Source of the DNA: JALNZU01 sp964463695
GTDB lineage: Bacteria > Bacteroidota > Bacteroidia > Bacteroidales > F082
Length of the DNA stretch: 64,000 nucleotides
Assembly (NCBI GenBank): GCA_964463695.1
Contig: CAYXCZ010000011.1
Span: forward strand, 45,791 to 109,790
Direction: 5' to 3'
The position numbers were made by a program, and so were the translations under genes. Below, piece after piece: positions 18,351-28,356 of this stretch; position 1 is the stretch's first letter, and each line of letters begins with the position of its first letter. The notes beneath the pieces are model-generated. The model worked only from the letters and a program-made list of their open reading frames with translations. It did no database searches and was not told the origin of the DNA.

Positions 18351-20669
18351 ATGAGATTTTTCTACCAAAGGGTGATGCTTTTTGCATTTATCCTATTCGC
18401 CGGCCACATGATGGCTCAGACACAATCGGAGCTTGAAATACTTCAGGGTTCACGCAATGAATTTTATTTTGAGTTAAATGTTGGCGATCAAAAAGAGTTT
18501 GAAACCATCAACAAAATGGTTTCCATTGATGCAATCACTCAAAACGGATGCATCGCTTATGCTAATCCTTTGCAGTTCGCGCGTCTTCTGTCAGCAGGTT
18601 ATAAGCCAACATTGCTTATGCCTCCATCTTTGCAGTATCCTAACCAGCCTATGATGGATGTAGCTGATATAAAATCAGTTAATGACTGGAATACCTATCC
18701 CACTTACCCAGCCTATTTAGCTATGATGCAGCAGTTTGCAACTGATTATCCTGACCTTTGCACCATCCACACAATTGGCACACTTAATAGCGGACGACAG
18801 ATTATAGCTGCACGTATCAATAATGGAACCCCACATGGAAAGCCAGAGTTTTTGTATACTTCCTCCATACATGGCGACGAAACAACAGGTTACGTACTCA
18901 TGCTTAGGTTGATTGATTATTTGCTCCAAAACTATGGAAATGATCCTATTATTACACAACTTGTTGATAATGTTGATATCTGGATCAACCCATTAGCTAA
19001 CCCGGACGGAACATATTATGGTGGTAATAACACAGTTAATGGTGCGATAAGAGGAAATGCAAATGGAATTGACTTAAACCGCAATTATGCTGATCCGGAA
19101 GATGGACAACATCCTGATGGTAATGCATGGCAACAAGAAACAGTCCATTTTATGCAGTTTGGTGAAGATAGGAATTTCTCGATGTCGGCAAATTTTCATG
19201 GAGGAGCAGAGGTGTTAAACTATCCCTGGGATACCTGGTCGCGTCTGCATGCCGATAATAACTGGTGGATTTATGTTTGCAGGGAATATGCTGATACAGC
19301 ACATATTCATGCTCCTTCGGGATACCTCTCAGATTTTGATAATGGAATAACTAATGGCTACGCATGGTACACGATCTCTGGCGGAAGACAAGACTATATG
19401 AATTATTTTGAACAATGCAGAGAGGTAACGATCGAGATTTCAAACATAAAACTTTTGCCTGCATCTCAGTTACCTGCGCTTTGGGAGTACAATTACAGGT
19501 CGCTCATAAACTACATGGAACAGGCAATGTTTGGTTTTCATGGAATTGTTTCCGATACTTTGACCGGCGAGCCGATTGAGGCAAGAGTTGATATTATTGG
19601 CCATGACCTTGATAACTCATATGTGCGTACCAGTTTACCAGCAGGAAATTATTCACGTCCAGTAAAAGCAGGGACCTACAACTTAACTTTTTCGGCTGAA
19701 GGATATTATTCCAAAACCATCAGCAATCTAACTATTGGCGATCAGCAAACCATCAACCTCGATGTGGAACTTGTCCCGGGGACAGTAATTGCTGATTTCA
19801 CAGCCAGTGCTTACGAGATAGCAAAAGGTGGGCATGTGAATTTTTTTGATAACTCTTTTGGCCAGAATATTGTATCCTGGCAATGGGTGTTCGAAGGAGC
19901 TGAGCCATCGGTCTCAACATTGGAAAATCCTGTTAACATCACCTATCCTAATGCAGGTGAATACGATGTTCAGTTAACTATCACCAATGGTAGCGGGGTT
20001 TCGAGCACTCTTCTGAAACCAGATTTGATCAGTGTTACTTCGATGTACATCATGTCGAACGGTACTTATACTACCTGTGAAGGAACATTTTTTGATCCGG
20101 GTGGGCCAACAAGTGAATATGGAAACAACCAGCAAATGACCATGACAATTGTACCTGATACGGAAGAAGCTCTTACAAAAGTGGAATTCACGATGTTTGA
20201 TCTTGAGGCACAATCTAATTGTGATTATGACTGGCTCAAAATTTATAATGGACTGAATACCAATGCTCCACTACTTGGTACATGGTGCGGAACAAACTCT
20301 CCCGGAACGATAATTGCCAATAACGGTGGCAAGGGGTTGACCTTTCAATTCTTCTCTGATGGTTCGGTTGTTGAGGCAGGCTGGGCAGCTACTATCAGTT
20401 GTTTTTCAACAGTAGGGGCAGAGGAGTTGGAAAAGAATAAGGTTAGTGTGTATCCTAATCCGGCAATAACTTTTGTTCAGATTAAAGCCACGGATAATAT
20501 CAGGCAAATCAAAGTTTTAGATCAAAATGGTAAGACGATTATTGATAACACTGTTGGTGATGTGAATGATTATCAATTAGATATTCGCAGCCTTAACCCT
20601 GGGATATATATGCTGCAAATCACTTCGGGTACTACAACCTTGGTGCAAAAATTGTCGGTTAACAGATAA
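18351..20669 (+). CDS. Secreted M14 zinc carboxypeptidase with PKD, CUB-like and T9SS sorting domains
   Basis: 772 residues. Order: signal peptide to about residue 22 (GHMMAQ); a propeptide-like region; M14 peptidase with zinc ligands in SIHGDETTG, then NGIDLNRNY, NFHGGAEVLNYPWD and catalytic Glu in REVTIEIS (to about 375); a carboxypeptidase regulatory-like domain (about 395-475); a PKD domain starting ADFTASAYEI; a CUB-like domain with CDYDWLKIYNG; and a C-terminal Por domain (VSVYPNP to QKLSVN). The last marks export by the type IX system and anchoring or release at the cell surface. It follows dapA by 21 bp and is closed by a strong terminator. Confidence 0.93.
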   Translation: MRFFYQRVMLFAFILFAGHMMAQTQSELEILQGSRNEFYFELNVGDQKEFETINKMVSIDAITQNGCIAYANPLQFARLLSAGYKPTLLMPPSLQYPNQPMMDVADIKSVNDWNTYPTYPAYLAMMQQFATDYPDLCTIHTIGTLNSGRQIIAARINNGTPHGKPEFLYTSSIHGDETTGYVLMLRLIDYLLQNYGNDPIITQLVDNVDIWINPLANPDGTYYGGNNTVNGAIRGNANGIDLNRNYADPEDGQHPDGNAWQQETVHFMQFGEDRNFSMSANFHGGAEVLNYPWDTWSRLHADNNWWIYVCREYADTAHIHAPSGYLSDFDNGITNGYAWYTISGGRQDYMNYFEQCREVTIEISNIKLLPASQLPALWEYNYRSLINYMEQAMFGFHGIVSDTLTGEPIEARVDIIGHDLDNSYVRTSLPAGNYSRPVKAGTYNLTFSAEGYYSKTISNLTIGDQQTINLDVELVPGTVIADFTASAYEIAKGGHVNFFDNSFGQNIVSWQWVFEGAEPSVSTLENPVNITYPNAGEYDVQLTITNGSGVSSTLLKPDLISVTSMYIMSNGTYTTCEGTFFDPGGPTSEYGNNQQMTMTIVPDTEEALTKVEFTMFDLEAQSNCDYDWLKIYNGLNTNAPLLGTWCGTNSPGTIIANNGGKGLTFQFFSDGSVVEAGWAATISCFSTVGAEELEKNKVSVYPNPAITFVQIKATDNIRQIKVLDQNGKTIIDNTVGDVNDYQLDIRSLNPGIYMLQITSGTTTLVQKLSVNR

Positions 20670-20695
20670 TCACGACGGTTATAATCATAAAAAAG

Positions 20696-20731
20696 AGACC
20701 CTGTTACTTCTTGTTTCAGGGTCTTTTTTTT
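20696..20731. terminator. Bidirectional rho-independent terminator
   Basis: AGACCCTG (20696-20703) pairs with CAGGGTCT (20717-20724), with a 13-base loop. T residues follow on the + strand (20724-20731) and an A tract precedes it (20689-20694), giving a T tract on the minus strand too. It sits between the convergent M14 and cNMP-binding genes. Confidence 0.85.
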
Positions 20732-20839
20732 GAATTGATTTTACAGAATCAGAGAACGCTTATTGAAGCAAGAGTATATTCTGATTTTCGTAGGAGAACA
20801 GTTCTGAAAATGTGAAAAATCTATCTATCCCTCAGAATT

Positions 20840-21604
20840 TTATACTTCTTCTTTTTCGTTGGTTCGGATTAACTGATTCAAAACATCATCCATTCTAAGA
20901 AGCGATTGACGCAGAATATCAGCATATTCTGAAAGTTCAGAGCCCTTTTTTGTTTGAGCAAGAAGCATTTCAGCCATTGTCATAGCACTTGTCATTGGAT
21001 TCTTTAAACCGTGTATCAAGACACTCGTTGTCTTTCGTTTAAACTCATTCAGATCAGTAAGTTGCTCATTTTGTTCTATAAGCTTTTGCTTTTGTTCATT
21101 TACAGCCTGATGCTGTATCTCAAGTTCCTGCTTAATTTTGCTTATTTTTACATAGCTTTTCGAGAGTTTATCTTCCAGCTCGTTCATATCGCGCATTCTC
21201 TTTACTTGTGTTTGCAGAATTCCCAATAAAACTTCAGGGTGTGTTTCCGAAAAGCTGAGAAAATCAATTTGTCTCAACTGTAAAAGCAGACATGGTTTCT
21301 CGGTAGTTACTGATGCTGAGCGTACTGCGCTATCAATGAGTGCAAATTCTCCAAAAAAATCACCCTGAGTGAGGCGGGTCAACACATGATTCCCATCATG
21401 AATGCGCACTTCACCCTCGATAAGGATATACATTTCCTCTCCAAATTCACCTTTTTTGAAAACAGGCTCCTGAGCCCGTGTTTTGCGCTCGATGAGCAGA
21501 TTTGCCAGTTCGTTGAATGCATTTTTTTTCAACTTATTGAAAACGGGAATCTTTGTTAAAATTAAGATGCGATCGTCAATTGACAGCTGATTATCTTCAA
21601 TCAT
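20840..21604 (-). CDS. Cyclic-nucleotide-binding protein ending in an isolated histidine-kinase H-box
   Basis: 254 residues. A cNMP-binding domain (about 15-130) has GEFGEEMYILIEGEVRI and GDFFGEFALID. A coiled coil follows (about 138-190). The C-terminal 65 residues look like HisKA, with VLIHGLKNPMTSAM and His198 in the phosphoacceptor place. No HATPase domain follows: the frame stops at residue 254. The same stretch downstream has no further kinase reading frame. It could be a dimerisation adaptor, a phosphotransfer protein served by another kinase, or a natural truncation. There is no DNA-binding HTH, so it is not a CRP/FNR regulator. Confidence 0.85.
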   Translation of the reverse strand: MIEDNQLSIDDRILILTKIPVFNKLKKNAFNELANLLIERKTRAQEPVFKKGEFGEEMYILIEGEVRIHDGNHVLTRLTQGDFFGEFALIDSAVRSASVTTEKPCLLLQLRQIDFLSFSETHPEVLLGILQTQVKRMRDMNELEDKLSKSYVKISKIKQELEIQHQAVNEQKQKLIEQNEQLTDLNEFKRKTTSVLIHGLKNPMTSAMTMAEMLLAQTKKGSELSEYADILRQSLLRMDDVLNQLIRTNEKEEV

Positions 21605-21635
21605 GGTATTTGTGCCGGATAATTTTTTGGTAAAT

Positions 21636-21643
21636 CAAAACTA
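21636..21643 (-). promoter_or_regulatory. -7 promoter box of the cNMP-binding gene
   Basis: On the minus strand this reads TAGTTTTG, a match to TAnnTTTG, 31 bases before the ATG. The -33 box is weak. Confidence 0.35.
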
Positions 21644-21682
21644 AACTATTTTTAAATGTAAACGATTATGCAGAAGATTTTT

Positions 21683-22294
21683 TCACTTCATCGATTGCTT
21701 GTTTAGGTAATCCGCAGCAAATTGCATGAGTTCCGGGAAGAATAGTTGAAATCTTTCTTCAAAGAAGTGATACTCTTTATAGAGCACCTCAACAGCGTTT
21801 TCCATGCCTGATTCGAAGGATGTACGATTCGACATTCCATTGAAAACCCTTTGTAGCACAACGAATTCGGCATATCCTTCAAGCCAGTTTTGTTGCATCA
21901 TCCATGGGAGAATGCGTTTGGATTGGGGAGGCAGAATCTCGTAATTTCTTTGAAGAAGGGCATAGACGTAATTTGCAAAATCATGTAAAGACAAAGTTGT
22001 GTAATCCAACCAGTTTTTGGCAAGAAAATGATCGAAATAGATGTCGGTAACAACACCTGAAAATTTTCTAAAATGTGGGCGGATATGCGTATTGCATTGC
22101 ATCACAAGTGGATGCGTATCGGTGAAATTATCAATTGCACGATGTAGAAATACACCTTGCTGAATATCTAAACTATAGGTTTCCAGTATCTTACCTTTGA
22201 TACTATCGGCCACAAAATTTCCTATTAGTATTTCCTCATTGGAACCTGATAGAAATGCGTGTGCTAGAAAATTCACTGATTTTTGTGCGAACAT
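21683..22294 (-). CDS. Acyl carrier protein phosphodiesterase-like protein
   Basis: 203 residues. It has the ACPD family (PF04336) pattern: VNFLAHAFLSG, GNFVADSIKG, GVFLHRAIDNFTDTHP and FSGVVTDIYFDHFLA, with His and Asp residues that would bind metal. E. coli AcpH removes 4'-phosphopantetheine from ACP. Many Bacteroidota homologues are annotated the same way without proof. The start may be ATG 22294 or the GTG at 22276, which gives the family's short VNFLAH N-terminus. The longer start overlaps the NfeD gene's upstream region on the other strand. Confidence 0.85.
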   Translation of the reverse strand: MFAQKSVNFLAHAFLSGSNEEILIGNFVADSIKGKILETYSLDIQQGVFLHRAIDNFTDTHPLVMQCNTHIRPHFRKFSGVVTDIYFDHFLAKNWLDYTTLSLHDFANYVYALLQRNYEILPPQSKRILPWMMQQNWLEGYAEFVVLQRVFNGMSNRTSFESGMENAVEVLYKEYHFFEERFQLFFPELMQFAADYLNKQSMK

Positions 22295-22374
22295 ACAATA
22301 ATTACTGCTTAAATTGCCCCGTCACATTCATAGGTTTGTTACTTTTACTTTTTTTTAACGATCATTCGCTGGTT

Positions 22375-23751
22375 ATGAAGTCACTCGTAAAAGTTATTTT
22401 CTCATTCCTGTTTTTAATGTCCACAGTTGCATTTGCCTCTGGACAAGATGCCAAAGGTGTTTCAAAAGATGAAACAAAGCTGGTGAAAGTGTACACTTTT
22501 GAAATCAAGGAAGAAATTGCGCCACCTGTTTGGCGTACTACACAAAAAGCATTCAAGAACGCCTATGAAATTGAAGCAGATATCATGCTGATCCATATGA
22601 ATACTTATGGAGGGATGGTTGATGCAGCGGATTCGATTCGGACGAAGATATTAAATTCTAAAATTCCTGTTTATGTGTTGATAGATAACAATGCTGCATC
22701 TGCAGGGGCTTTGATTTCTATTGCATGCGACAGCATTTACATGGTTGAAGGCGCAAGCATTGGAGCGGCAACAGTTGTAAATCAGGCAGGAGAAGTGGTC
22801 CCCGACAAATATCAGTCCTATATGCGGTCGATGATGAGAAGCACTGCTGAAGCTTCGGGTCGTAATCCTGATATTGCTGAGGCAATGGTTGACCCTTCGA
22901 TTTATGTTGCAGGTATTTCAGACACCGGTAAAGTACTCACCTTCACAACTTCGGAAGCTATTAAAAATCAGTTCTGTGAAGGCAAAGCAGCAACTTTGAA
23001 TGAAGTTCTACAAAAAGCTGGTCATTCAGAATATGAAATAGTTCATCATCAACTCAATGCCATGGATAAGGTAATTAATTTTTTAATTAGCCCCGTTATA
23101 AGTGGAATATTGATCATGTTGATCGTTGCTGGTTTATATTTCGAATTGCAAACCCCTGGCATCGGATTCCCTTTGGGGGCATCCGTTGTGGCAGCTTTGC
23201 TTTATTTTGCCCCATTGTATCTCGAAGGATTAGCTACTCATATTGAAATAATCCTTTTTGTTATTGGTGTTGTACTAATCTTTCTGGAGATTTTTGCCAT
23301 TCCCGGATTTGGTGTTGCCGGTGTCCTGGGTATATTGTTCATGGTAACAGGGTTAACCTTATCAATGGTAGAATCCTTCGACACCACAAAACCATTTGAA
23401 GCAGATTTTGGCCCCATCACCAAAGCCTTTTTAACAGTGATCATATCCGTTTTTGCTGCACTGATTGGTTCGATGTTTCTTGGTCAGAAATTGTTGACAA
23501 CAAACCGTTTCGGTCATCTGGCACTTGATACCGTTCAGAAAAAACAAGAAGGTGTTACTTTTGATGGATTTGATTACCAGTCGCTTATTGGTAAAACGGC
23601 TTTAGCGCACACGGTCTTGAGGCCTTCAGGTAAAATTATTTTAAATGATGAGATTTATGATGCTACCCTTCAAAGTGGTTATGCCAATGAAGGAGAAGAG
23701 GTTGTAATTTTCTCCTTTCATACAGGTCAGCTATTTGTTAGAAAGGTATGA
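22375..23751 (+). CDS. NfeD-family membrane protein with ClpP-like serine protease domain
   Basis: 458 residues from ATG 22375, which begins a clear signal peptide (to about 22). The ClpP-like periplasmic domain has NNAASAGALISIACD, with the likely catalytic Ser near residue 109. It is followed by several membrane helices (about 230-390) and a C-terminal OB-fold NfeD domain (about 400-458). Homologues pair with slipin/stomatin proteins and cleave them; no slipin is adjacent, although one occurs 17 kb away at 39345. Its upstream -7-like box TAGGTTTG lies at 22331-22338. Confidence 0.9.
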   Translation: MKSLVKVIFSFLFLMSTVAFASGQDAKGVSKDETKLVKVYTFEIKEEIAPPVWRTTQKAFKNAYEIEADIMLIHMNTYGGMVDAADSIRTKILNSKIPVYVLIDNNAASAGALISIACDSIYMVEGASIGAATVVNQAGEVVPDKYQSYMRSMMRSTAEASGRNPDIAEAMVDPSIYVAGISDTGKVLTFTTSEAIKNQFCEGKAATLNEVLQKAGHSEYEIVHHQLNAMDKVINFLISPVISGILIMLIVAGLYFELQTPGIGFPLGASVVAALLYFAPLYLEGLATHIEIILFVIGVVLIFLEIFAIPGFGVAGVLGILFMVTGLTLSMVESFDTTKPFEADFGPITKAFLTVIISVFAALIGSMFLGQKLLTTNRFGHLALDTVQKKQEGVTFDGFDYQSLIGKTALAHTVLRPSGKIILNDEIYDATLQSGYANEGEEVVIFSFHTGQLFVRKV

Positions 23752-23787
23752 TTTAGATTTGATTACTTCTTTTAAGCCAATGCTTTT

Positions 23788-26700
23788 TTATAGCTTTGAA
23801 ATCTCAGTCTGTAGAATTTTAATTAACTCAGCGATTTCGATGGGTTTCACAATGCATGCCTTTGCTCCACATTCCAGCATCTTTTGAATTTCCTCAGGTT
23901 GGGAATAAGCTGTCTGGCCGATAATTAATGTGCCAGGATAGCTCGAAAGTATTTCTTCGGTAGCTTCAAAACCATTTAAAACAGGCATCTTTATATCCAT
24001 TAGAATCACCGAATAGGGTTTTGAATGCATAAGATTTACTGCCTCCATTCCATTTCGGGCAGTCCCTATTTCACCAAAATGCTGGTGTAATAAAGCAAAT
24101 AAAAGATCGAGGTTATCAGGTTCATCATCAACTATCAGCAAGCTTAAATCATTGAAATTAATGTTCTTTGAATATTGATCTGCATCTGTTTTCGGGAATT
24201 CAGGAAGAACTTGAACCTCGATCTGGAAATAGAATTCAGAGCCTTTGCCGTGTTCCGATACTAGGCCGATTGTTCCACCCATGATTTCGACCAGACCTTT
24301 TGAGATGCTTAACCCAAGTCCGTTACCCCTTAAGGCCTTATTCTGAACTTCATGGCCGCGATAAAAGCGATCAAATATTTTTGATTGCTCACTAGTAGGC
24401 ACACCAAGTCCGGTATCTTTTACAAATAAGCGAATGGAATTTGCATGTTTCTCATACCCAATGATAATTTTTCCAGTTGATGTATACTTTATTGCGTTTT
24501 CGATAAAACCTGTCATTACCTGACGTATTTTACCTTTATCGGCAAGGATTGCTGCATTGTTGTTAAGGTCAAAATCAAGTTCAAATTCAAGTTTTTTTTG
24601 CTCACACTGCAAGCTGAAGCTATTATAAAGATCATGCATAAGTTTATGTAGATCAATGCTCTCAATTTCCAATGGCAAATGTTCTGCGTCGAGGCGCGAA
24701 ATAGACAGCACGTCGTCGATAATACGCAGCAACTGTTCTGAGTTATTGTTTATCGTCACAACAAAGCTTTTCTTTTCATCCTCGGTGTAATCTTCAAACA
24801 ATAAATCAGAGAAGCCAACAATAGCATTTAAAGGCGTTCTTATTTCATGATTCATATTATTCAGGAATGAGGTCTTAAGATTATCACTTTCTTCGGCTCG
24901 TTCCTTGGCGATCTTCAGCTCTGTTTCCATTTTCTTACGAGCTGTAATATCAGTGATCATCCCAATTAATCCACCTATTTCGCCATTAGCATCCGGGAAA
25001 GGTGACTTTGTTAGAATTACTTCCAGATGCTCGCCGTTGGGAAGAATGATGGTGCGTTCCAACACCTGTATCTTGTCGATTCCTTCAAAAATCATTCTGT
25101 CAGATTCCCGGTAGCGGTTAGCATTGTAATCTGTTTCGATATCATAAATGTTTTTCCCAATAATATCTGACTCTTCAATATCAAAAAGATCTCGAAATGC
25201 TTTATTTACACCCATAAATATCCCGTTTTTATCCATATAAAAAAGTGGATTTGGAATAGATTCAAGCATGGTTTCAATGAAATGCTTCTGATGTTGAATT
25301 TCTATTTCTGCTATTTTGCGATCGGTGATTGTTCTTATTATAATAAAAACTTCATCATCGCCGCTTCTTACCATTCGGGCTTCATACCATTGAAAGCCTT
25401 CAGGCCTGCTAAGTTTGTATTCGAACTGTTGCAGCTTATCTTCAGTAATAGCTTTTTGAATATAAACGAGCCCCTCCTCAGCGAGTTTCGGTGGCAGGAT
25501 GTCGCTGAGTGTTTTACCTATAAATTCATGAGAAGAATTAGTGAGGTTGGGTGAATCTTTTGCCACACGGTCGAGGATATGTCCCTCTTTTGAAATGCGG
25601 AAAAACACATCAGGAATAGCTGTCAGAATGGCTTTGTTACGCGATTCACTTTCGATGAGGGTTTTTTCGGCCTTTACCTGTTCGGTGATGTTATTCGAAA
25701 TGGATAAGATCCCTTGCCGGCCATCGGGCAATTCGATCAGGGTTTCAATCAACTCAAAAATTTTTGTAAAGCCTTCCCTTGTTACACCTTCAACTCGTGT
25801 GTAAAGGGTTTTATTGAATTTTATTTTTTCAATATTTTTACTGATCTTTGGTTTGTGAATATCATCAACTACTATGCCTATATGGTTTCCTATCAATTCA
25901 TTACGACTATAACCATAATCTTCGCAGGCAGTTTTGTTAGCATCCAAAATAAAACCATTGAGGTCTTCAAGAATGATGCCAACCGGACTGGCATTGAAGA
26001 GTGTTTCGTATCGTTCCTGAATGGATTGAAGGTCTTTCTCAGCTTTTTTGCGCAGGCCGATATCGTAACCCAAAGCGAAAATAGCTTCTTGATCCTGATA
26101 GGAAGTTTTAAAAATATGAACTTCTTTTGGGAAGACAGTACCATCAGATTTTCTCCCCCAAAATTCAAAAACGCGTGCTTCCCCATTGAAAGCAGCTTCA
26201 ATATGATCGGACAAAGCATCCAGATCGTTCATCCCAGGAGCACTCAGGAATGCAGGTGTTTTACCGATAAAGTACTCCTTTGGATAGCCATAAAGTAATG
26301 TTGCTCCATCATTAACATCGATAAATCTACCTTGTCTGTCCTGAACGTAAGCAGCTCCACCAATGTTATTGAACAGGTTTCTGTAGCTTTCAGCAGATTT
26401 TAACAGCTCATTATTGTGAATAATTTCAGGCCGCTTGTCGCGAAATACAAATACAGCCCCGAGTAATTCTTTGTTTTGATCAATTATCGGTGAAACAGAA
26501 TCGGACACAGGGATTGTAAAACCATTTTTGTGTTTTAGCAGAAAAGATTCGTTTAGAGGTAAATATTCATTTCTCAATGCTTTATAGATAGGATTCTCTG
26601 TTTTGAGACCAGTTTTTTCATTGAGAAGTAATAGTGCCTCGCCTATATCTTTGCCTAACAAATCGCTTTCCGGTGTACCACAAAGTTTAACTGCTTCAGC

Positions 26701-27399
26701 ATTGGCTTGCCGGATGTTTCCTTTACTATCAGTTGTTATAATTGCATCACCGATGCTGTAAAATGTAGTTCGGAATATACGTTCACTCTCCCTTAATTCA
26801 TTAACCATTGTGATATTTGATTCCTGATCTGTCAAAATTTTACCGATAATGACTGTGATGAAAGGATAAATAAGCATAATCGTGAGACCAGTATCTATAA
26901 GGGTTGAAATCTGCTGAGTGGACGGCAACAAATAAATCAGCATGATCATAACTGTGTGCACAATTAACGCCATTTTATAGATCGCAAAAGGTCGAATATT
27001 TTGCTTTTTCTGACCTTTCATCTCGCTGTTAAAATACCAACCGATTAGAAATGAGGTTATTATTACAGATATTCCCATGTAAATTCCGGGTCCGCCAATA
27101 TAAGCACGGTAAATAAGTGGCATCAGCGCACTTATAAGTCCACTCACTGGTCCGAAAAACATAGCTGAGATACTGATGACTATGGATCTGCCATCAAAAA
27201 AGAGACCTTCTGACAGCACTACCGGATTTAAAATACCAACAACGGCAGCTGTTCCAAACAAAAAGCCGTGCATTATTTGTCCTTTTTTGCTGGTTTTCCC
27301 GAAGCGTTGACTAACAAATCCTGAGAGAACGCTAATAGCAACAAGGACAGACAGATTGTAAATGAGTTCGATAATAATCATGGACAAATATACGATCAC
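23788..27399 (-). CDS. 5TM-Lyt membrane sensor, multi-PAS hybrid histidine kinase
   Basis: 1203 residues. The N-terminal 5TMR-LYT domain (about 1-185) has the LytS-type signatures FDGRSIVISISAMFFGP and GGPGIYMG. About five PAS domains follow (roughly 199-320, 333-455, 457-575, 580-700, 700-825), several with PAC tails. HisKA has MNHEIRTPLNAIVGFSDLL; HATPase has ENAIKYTS, DTGLGVP and GNGLGLSI. A C-terminal receiver has IVDDEPDN and VILMDIKMPVLNG. LytS relatives sense membrane or small-molecule signals. No partner gene is adjacent, so phosphate probably passes to an Hpt protein elsewhere. Confidence 0.92.
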   Translation of the reverse strand: MIVYLSMIIIELIYNLSVLVAISVLSGFVSQRFGKTSKKGQIMHGFLFGTAAVVGILNPVVLSEGLFFDGRSIVISISAMFFGPVSGLISALMPLIYRAYIGGPGIYMGISVIITSFLIGWYFNSEMKGQKKQNIRPFAIYKMALIVHTVMIMLIYLLPSTQQISTLIDTGLTIMLIYPFITVIIGKILTDQESNITMVNELRESERIFRTTFYSIGDAIITTDSKGNIRQANAEAVKLCGTPESDLLGKDIGEALLLLNEKTGLKTENPIYKALRNEYLPLNESFLLKHKNGFTIPVSDSVSPIIDQNKELLGAVFVFRDKRPEIIHNNELLKSAESYRNLFNNIGGAAYVQDRQGRFIDVNDGATLLYGYPKEYFIGKTPAFLSAPGMNDLDALSDHIEAAFNGEARVFEFWGRKSDGTVFPKEVHIFKTSYQDQEAIFALGYDIGLRKKAEKDLQSIQERYETLFNASPVGIILEDLNGFILDANKTACEDYGYSRNELIGNHIGIVVDDIHKPKISKNIEKIKFNKTLYTRVEGVTREGFTKIFELIETLIELPDGRQGILSISNNITEQVKAEKTLIESESRNKAILTAIPDVFFRISKEGHILDRVAKDSPNLTNSSHEFIGKTLSDILPPKLAEEGLVYIQKAITEDKLQQFEYKLSRPEGFQWYEARMVRSGDDEVFIIIRTITDRKIAEIEIQHQKHFIETMLESIPNPLFYMDKNGIFMGVNKAFRDLFDIEESDIIGKNIYDIETDYNANRYRESDRMIFEGIDKIQVLERTIILPNGEHLEVILTKSPFPDANGEIGGLIGMITDITARKKMETELKIAKERAEESDNLKTSFLNNMNHEIRTPLNAIVGFSDLLFEDYTEDEKKSFVVTINNNSEQLLRIIDDVLSISRLDAEHLPLEIESIDLHKLMHDLYNSFSLQCEQKKLEFELDFDLNNNAAILADKGKIRQVMTGFIENAIKYTSTGKIIIGYEKHANSIRLFVKDTGLGVPTSEQSKIFDRFYRGHEVQNKALRGNGLGLSISKGLVEIMGGTIGLVSEHGKGSEFYFQIEVQVLPEFPKTDADQYSKNINFNDLSLLIVDDEPDNLDLLFALLHQHFGEIGTARNGMEAVNLMHSKPYSVILMDIKMPVLNGFEATEEILSSYPGTLIIGQTAYSQPEEIQKMLECGAKACIVKPIEIAELIKILQTEISKL

Positions 27400-27480
27400 T
27401 GATCCTGAAATGAAAGGGAAGAAGAAAGATTTTTTTACTTTTTTAAATCTGATTTCTTCAATTCATTTTCTTGCCAAAAA

Positions 27481-28344
27481 TCACTTTGAAGCTGCAATAT
27501 TTTGAAAGTGAACAGTCTGTTGAGCGGCTTCCTGAATGGTTTGAGATTGCAGTCCTGTCTGGATTTTTTTTGATTCGAAAAAGTGTATCAGTTCCTGTGT
27601 GCTTAAATTTCCGACCATCTCGTCAGCAGCGGTAGGACAACCCCCAAAACCATTGATCACAGTCTCATAGCTATGGACCCCTGCCTCAAAAGCTGCCTCA
27701 AGTTTCACAAAACTCTCCGAAGGTTTTGTGTGCAGGTGCAAACCAAAATCAACCTCTGGAAAGGATTTGATTAAATATTCATAAACTTTATAAATCGTAT
27801 CAGGCTTTGCTTCACCCAATATATCGGAAAGTGGCATGCGCCTTACACCCAGTTTGTACAACTGATAGGCCGAATCGGCTGCTTTTTCTTTGCTCCAGGC
27901 ATCGCCATATGGGTTTCCAAGACCCATCGAAAGGTAAATAACCCAATCGATACTCCTTCCTTCAGTCAACAGCATCATATTCCTGATTTGCACAAGGGCA
28001 CCAGCTTCATCCGTATTAAGGTTTCTTTTCAGGAAGGTTGGAGAAACAGAAAAAGGGTAGGACAAACAAGAAATGCGGCCGCTTTCAATAGCTGTTTGGG
28101 TTCCTTTCTCATTGACGACCAAAGCCATCAATTCAGGATGTTTTTCCGGTAGTTCGAGTTGCTTAATAACCATTAGACTATCGGCCATTTGCGGAATAAC
28201 TTTAGGAGAAACAAAACTTCCGCAATCTACGGTGGTGAAGCCGCAGCGCAATAAAGTATTGATATACTTTATCTTAACATCTGTTGGGATAAAATATTTG
28301 ATGCCTTGCATGGCATCGCGTGCTGTTTCGGTTATTTTAATCAT
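27481..28344 (-). CDS. HMG-CoA lyase-like enzyme (second of two paralogues)
   Basis: 287 residues, HMGL-like TIM barrel. It starts KITETARDAMQG, an RD-containing catalytic loop, and has LHLHTKPS for metal-binding His. The HMG-CoA lyase Cys loop is represented by NGFGGCPTAADEMVGN, near the family signature. HMG-CoA lyase splits HMG-CoA into acetoacetate and acetyl-CoA in leucine catabolism. No other leucine-pathway gene is nearby, so the substrate may differ. It lies 12 bp downstream of the paralogue at 28357 and forms an operon with it. Confidence 0.85.
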   Translation of the reverse strand: MIKITETARDAMQGIKYFIPTDVKIKYINTLLRCGFTTVDCGSFVSPKVIPQMADSLMVIKQLELPEKHPELMALVVNEKGTQTAIESGRISCLSYPFSVSPTFLKRNLNTDEAGALVQIRNMMLLTEGRSIDWVIYLSMGLGNPYGDAWSKEKAADSAYQLYKLGVRRMPLSDILGEAKPDTIYKVYEYLIKSFPEVDFGLHLHTKPSESFVKLEAAFEAGVHSYETVINGFGGCPTAADEMVGNLSTQELIHFFESKKIQTGLQSQTIQEAAQQTVHFQNIAASK

Positions 28345-28356
28345 ATGTTTCGTTAC

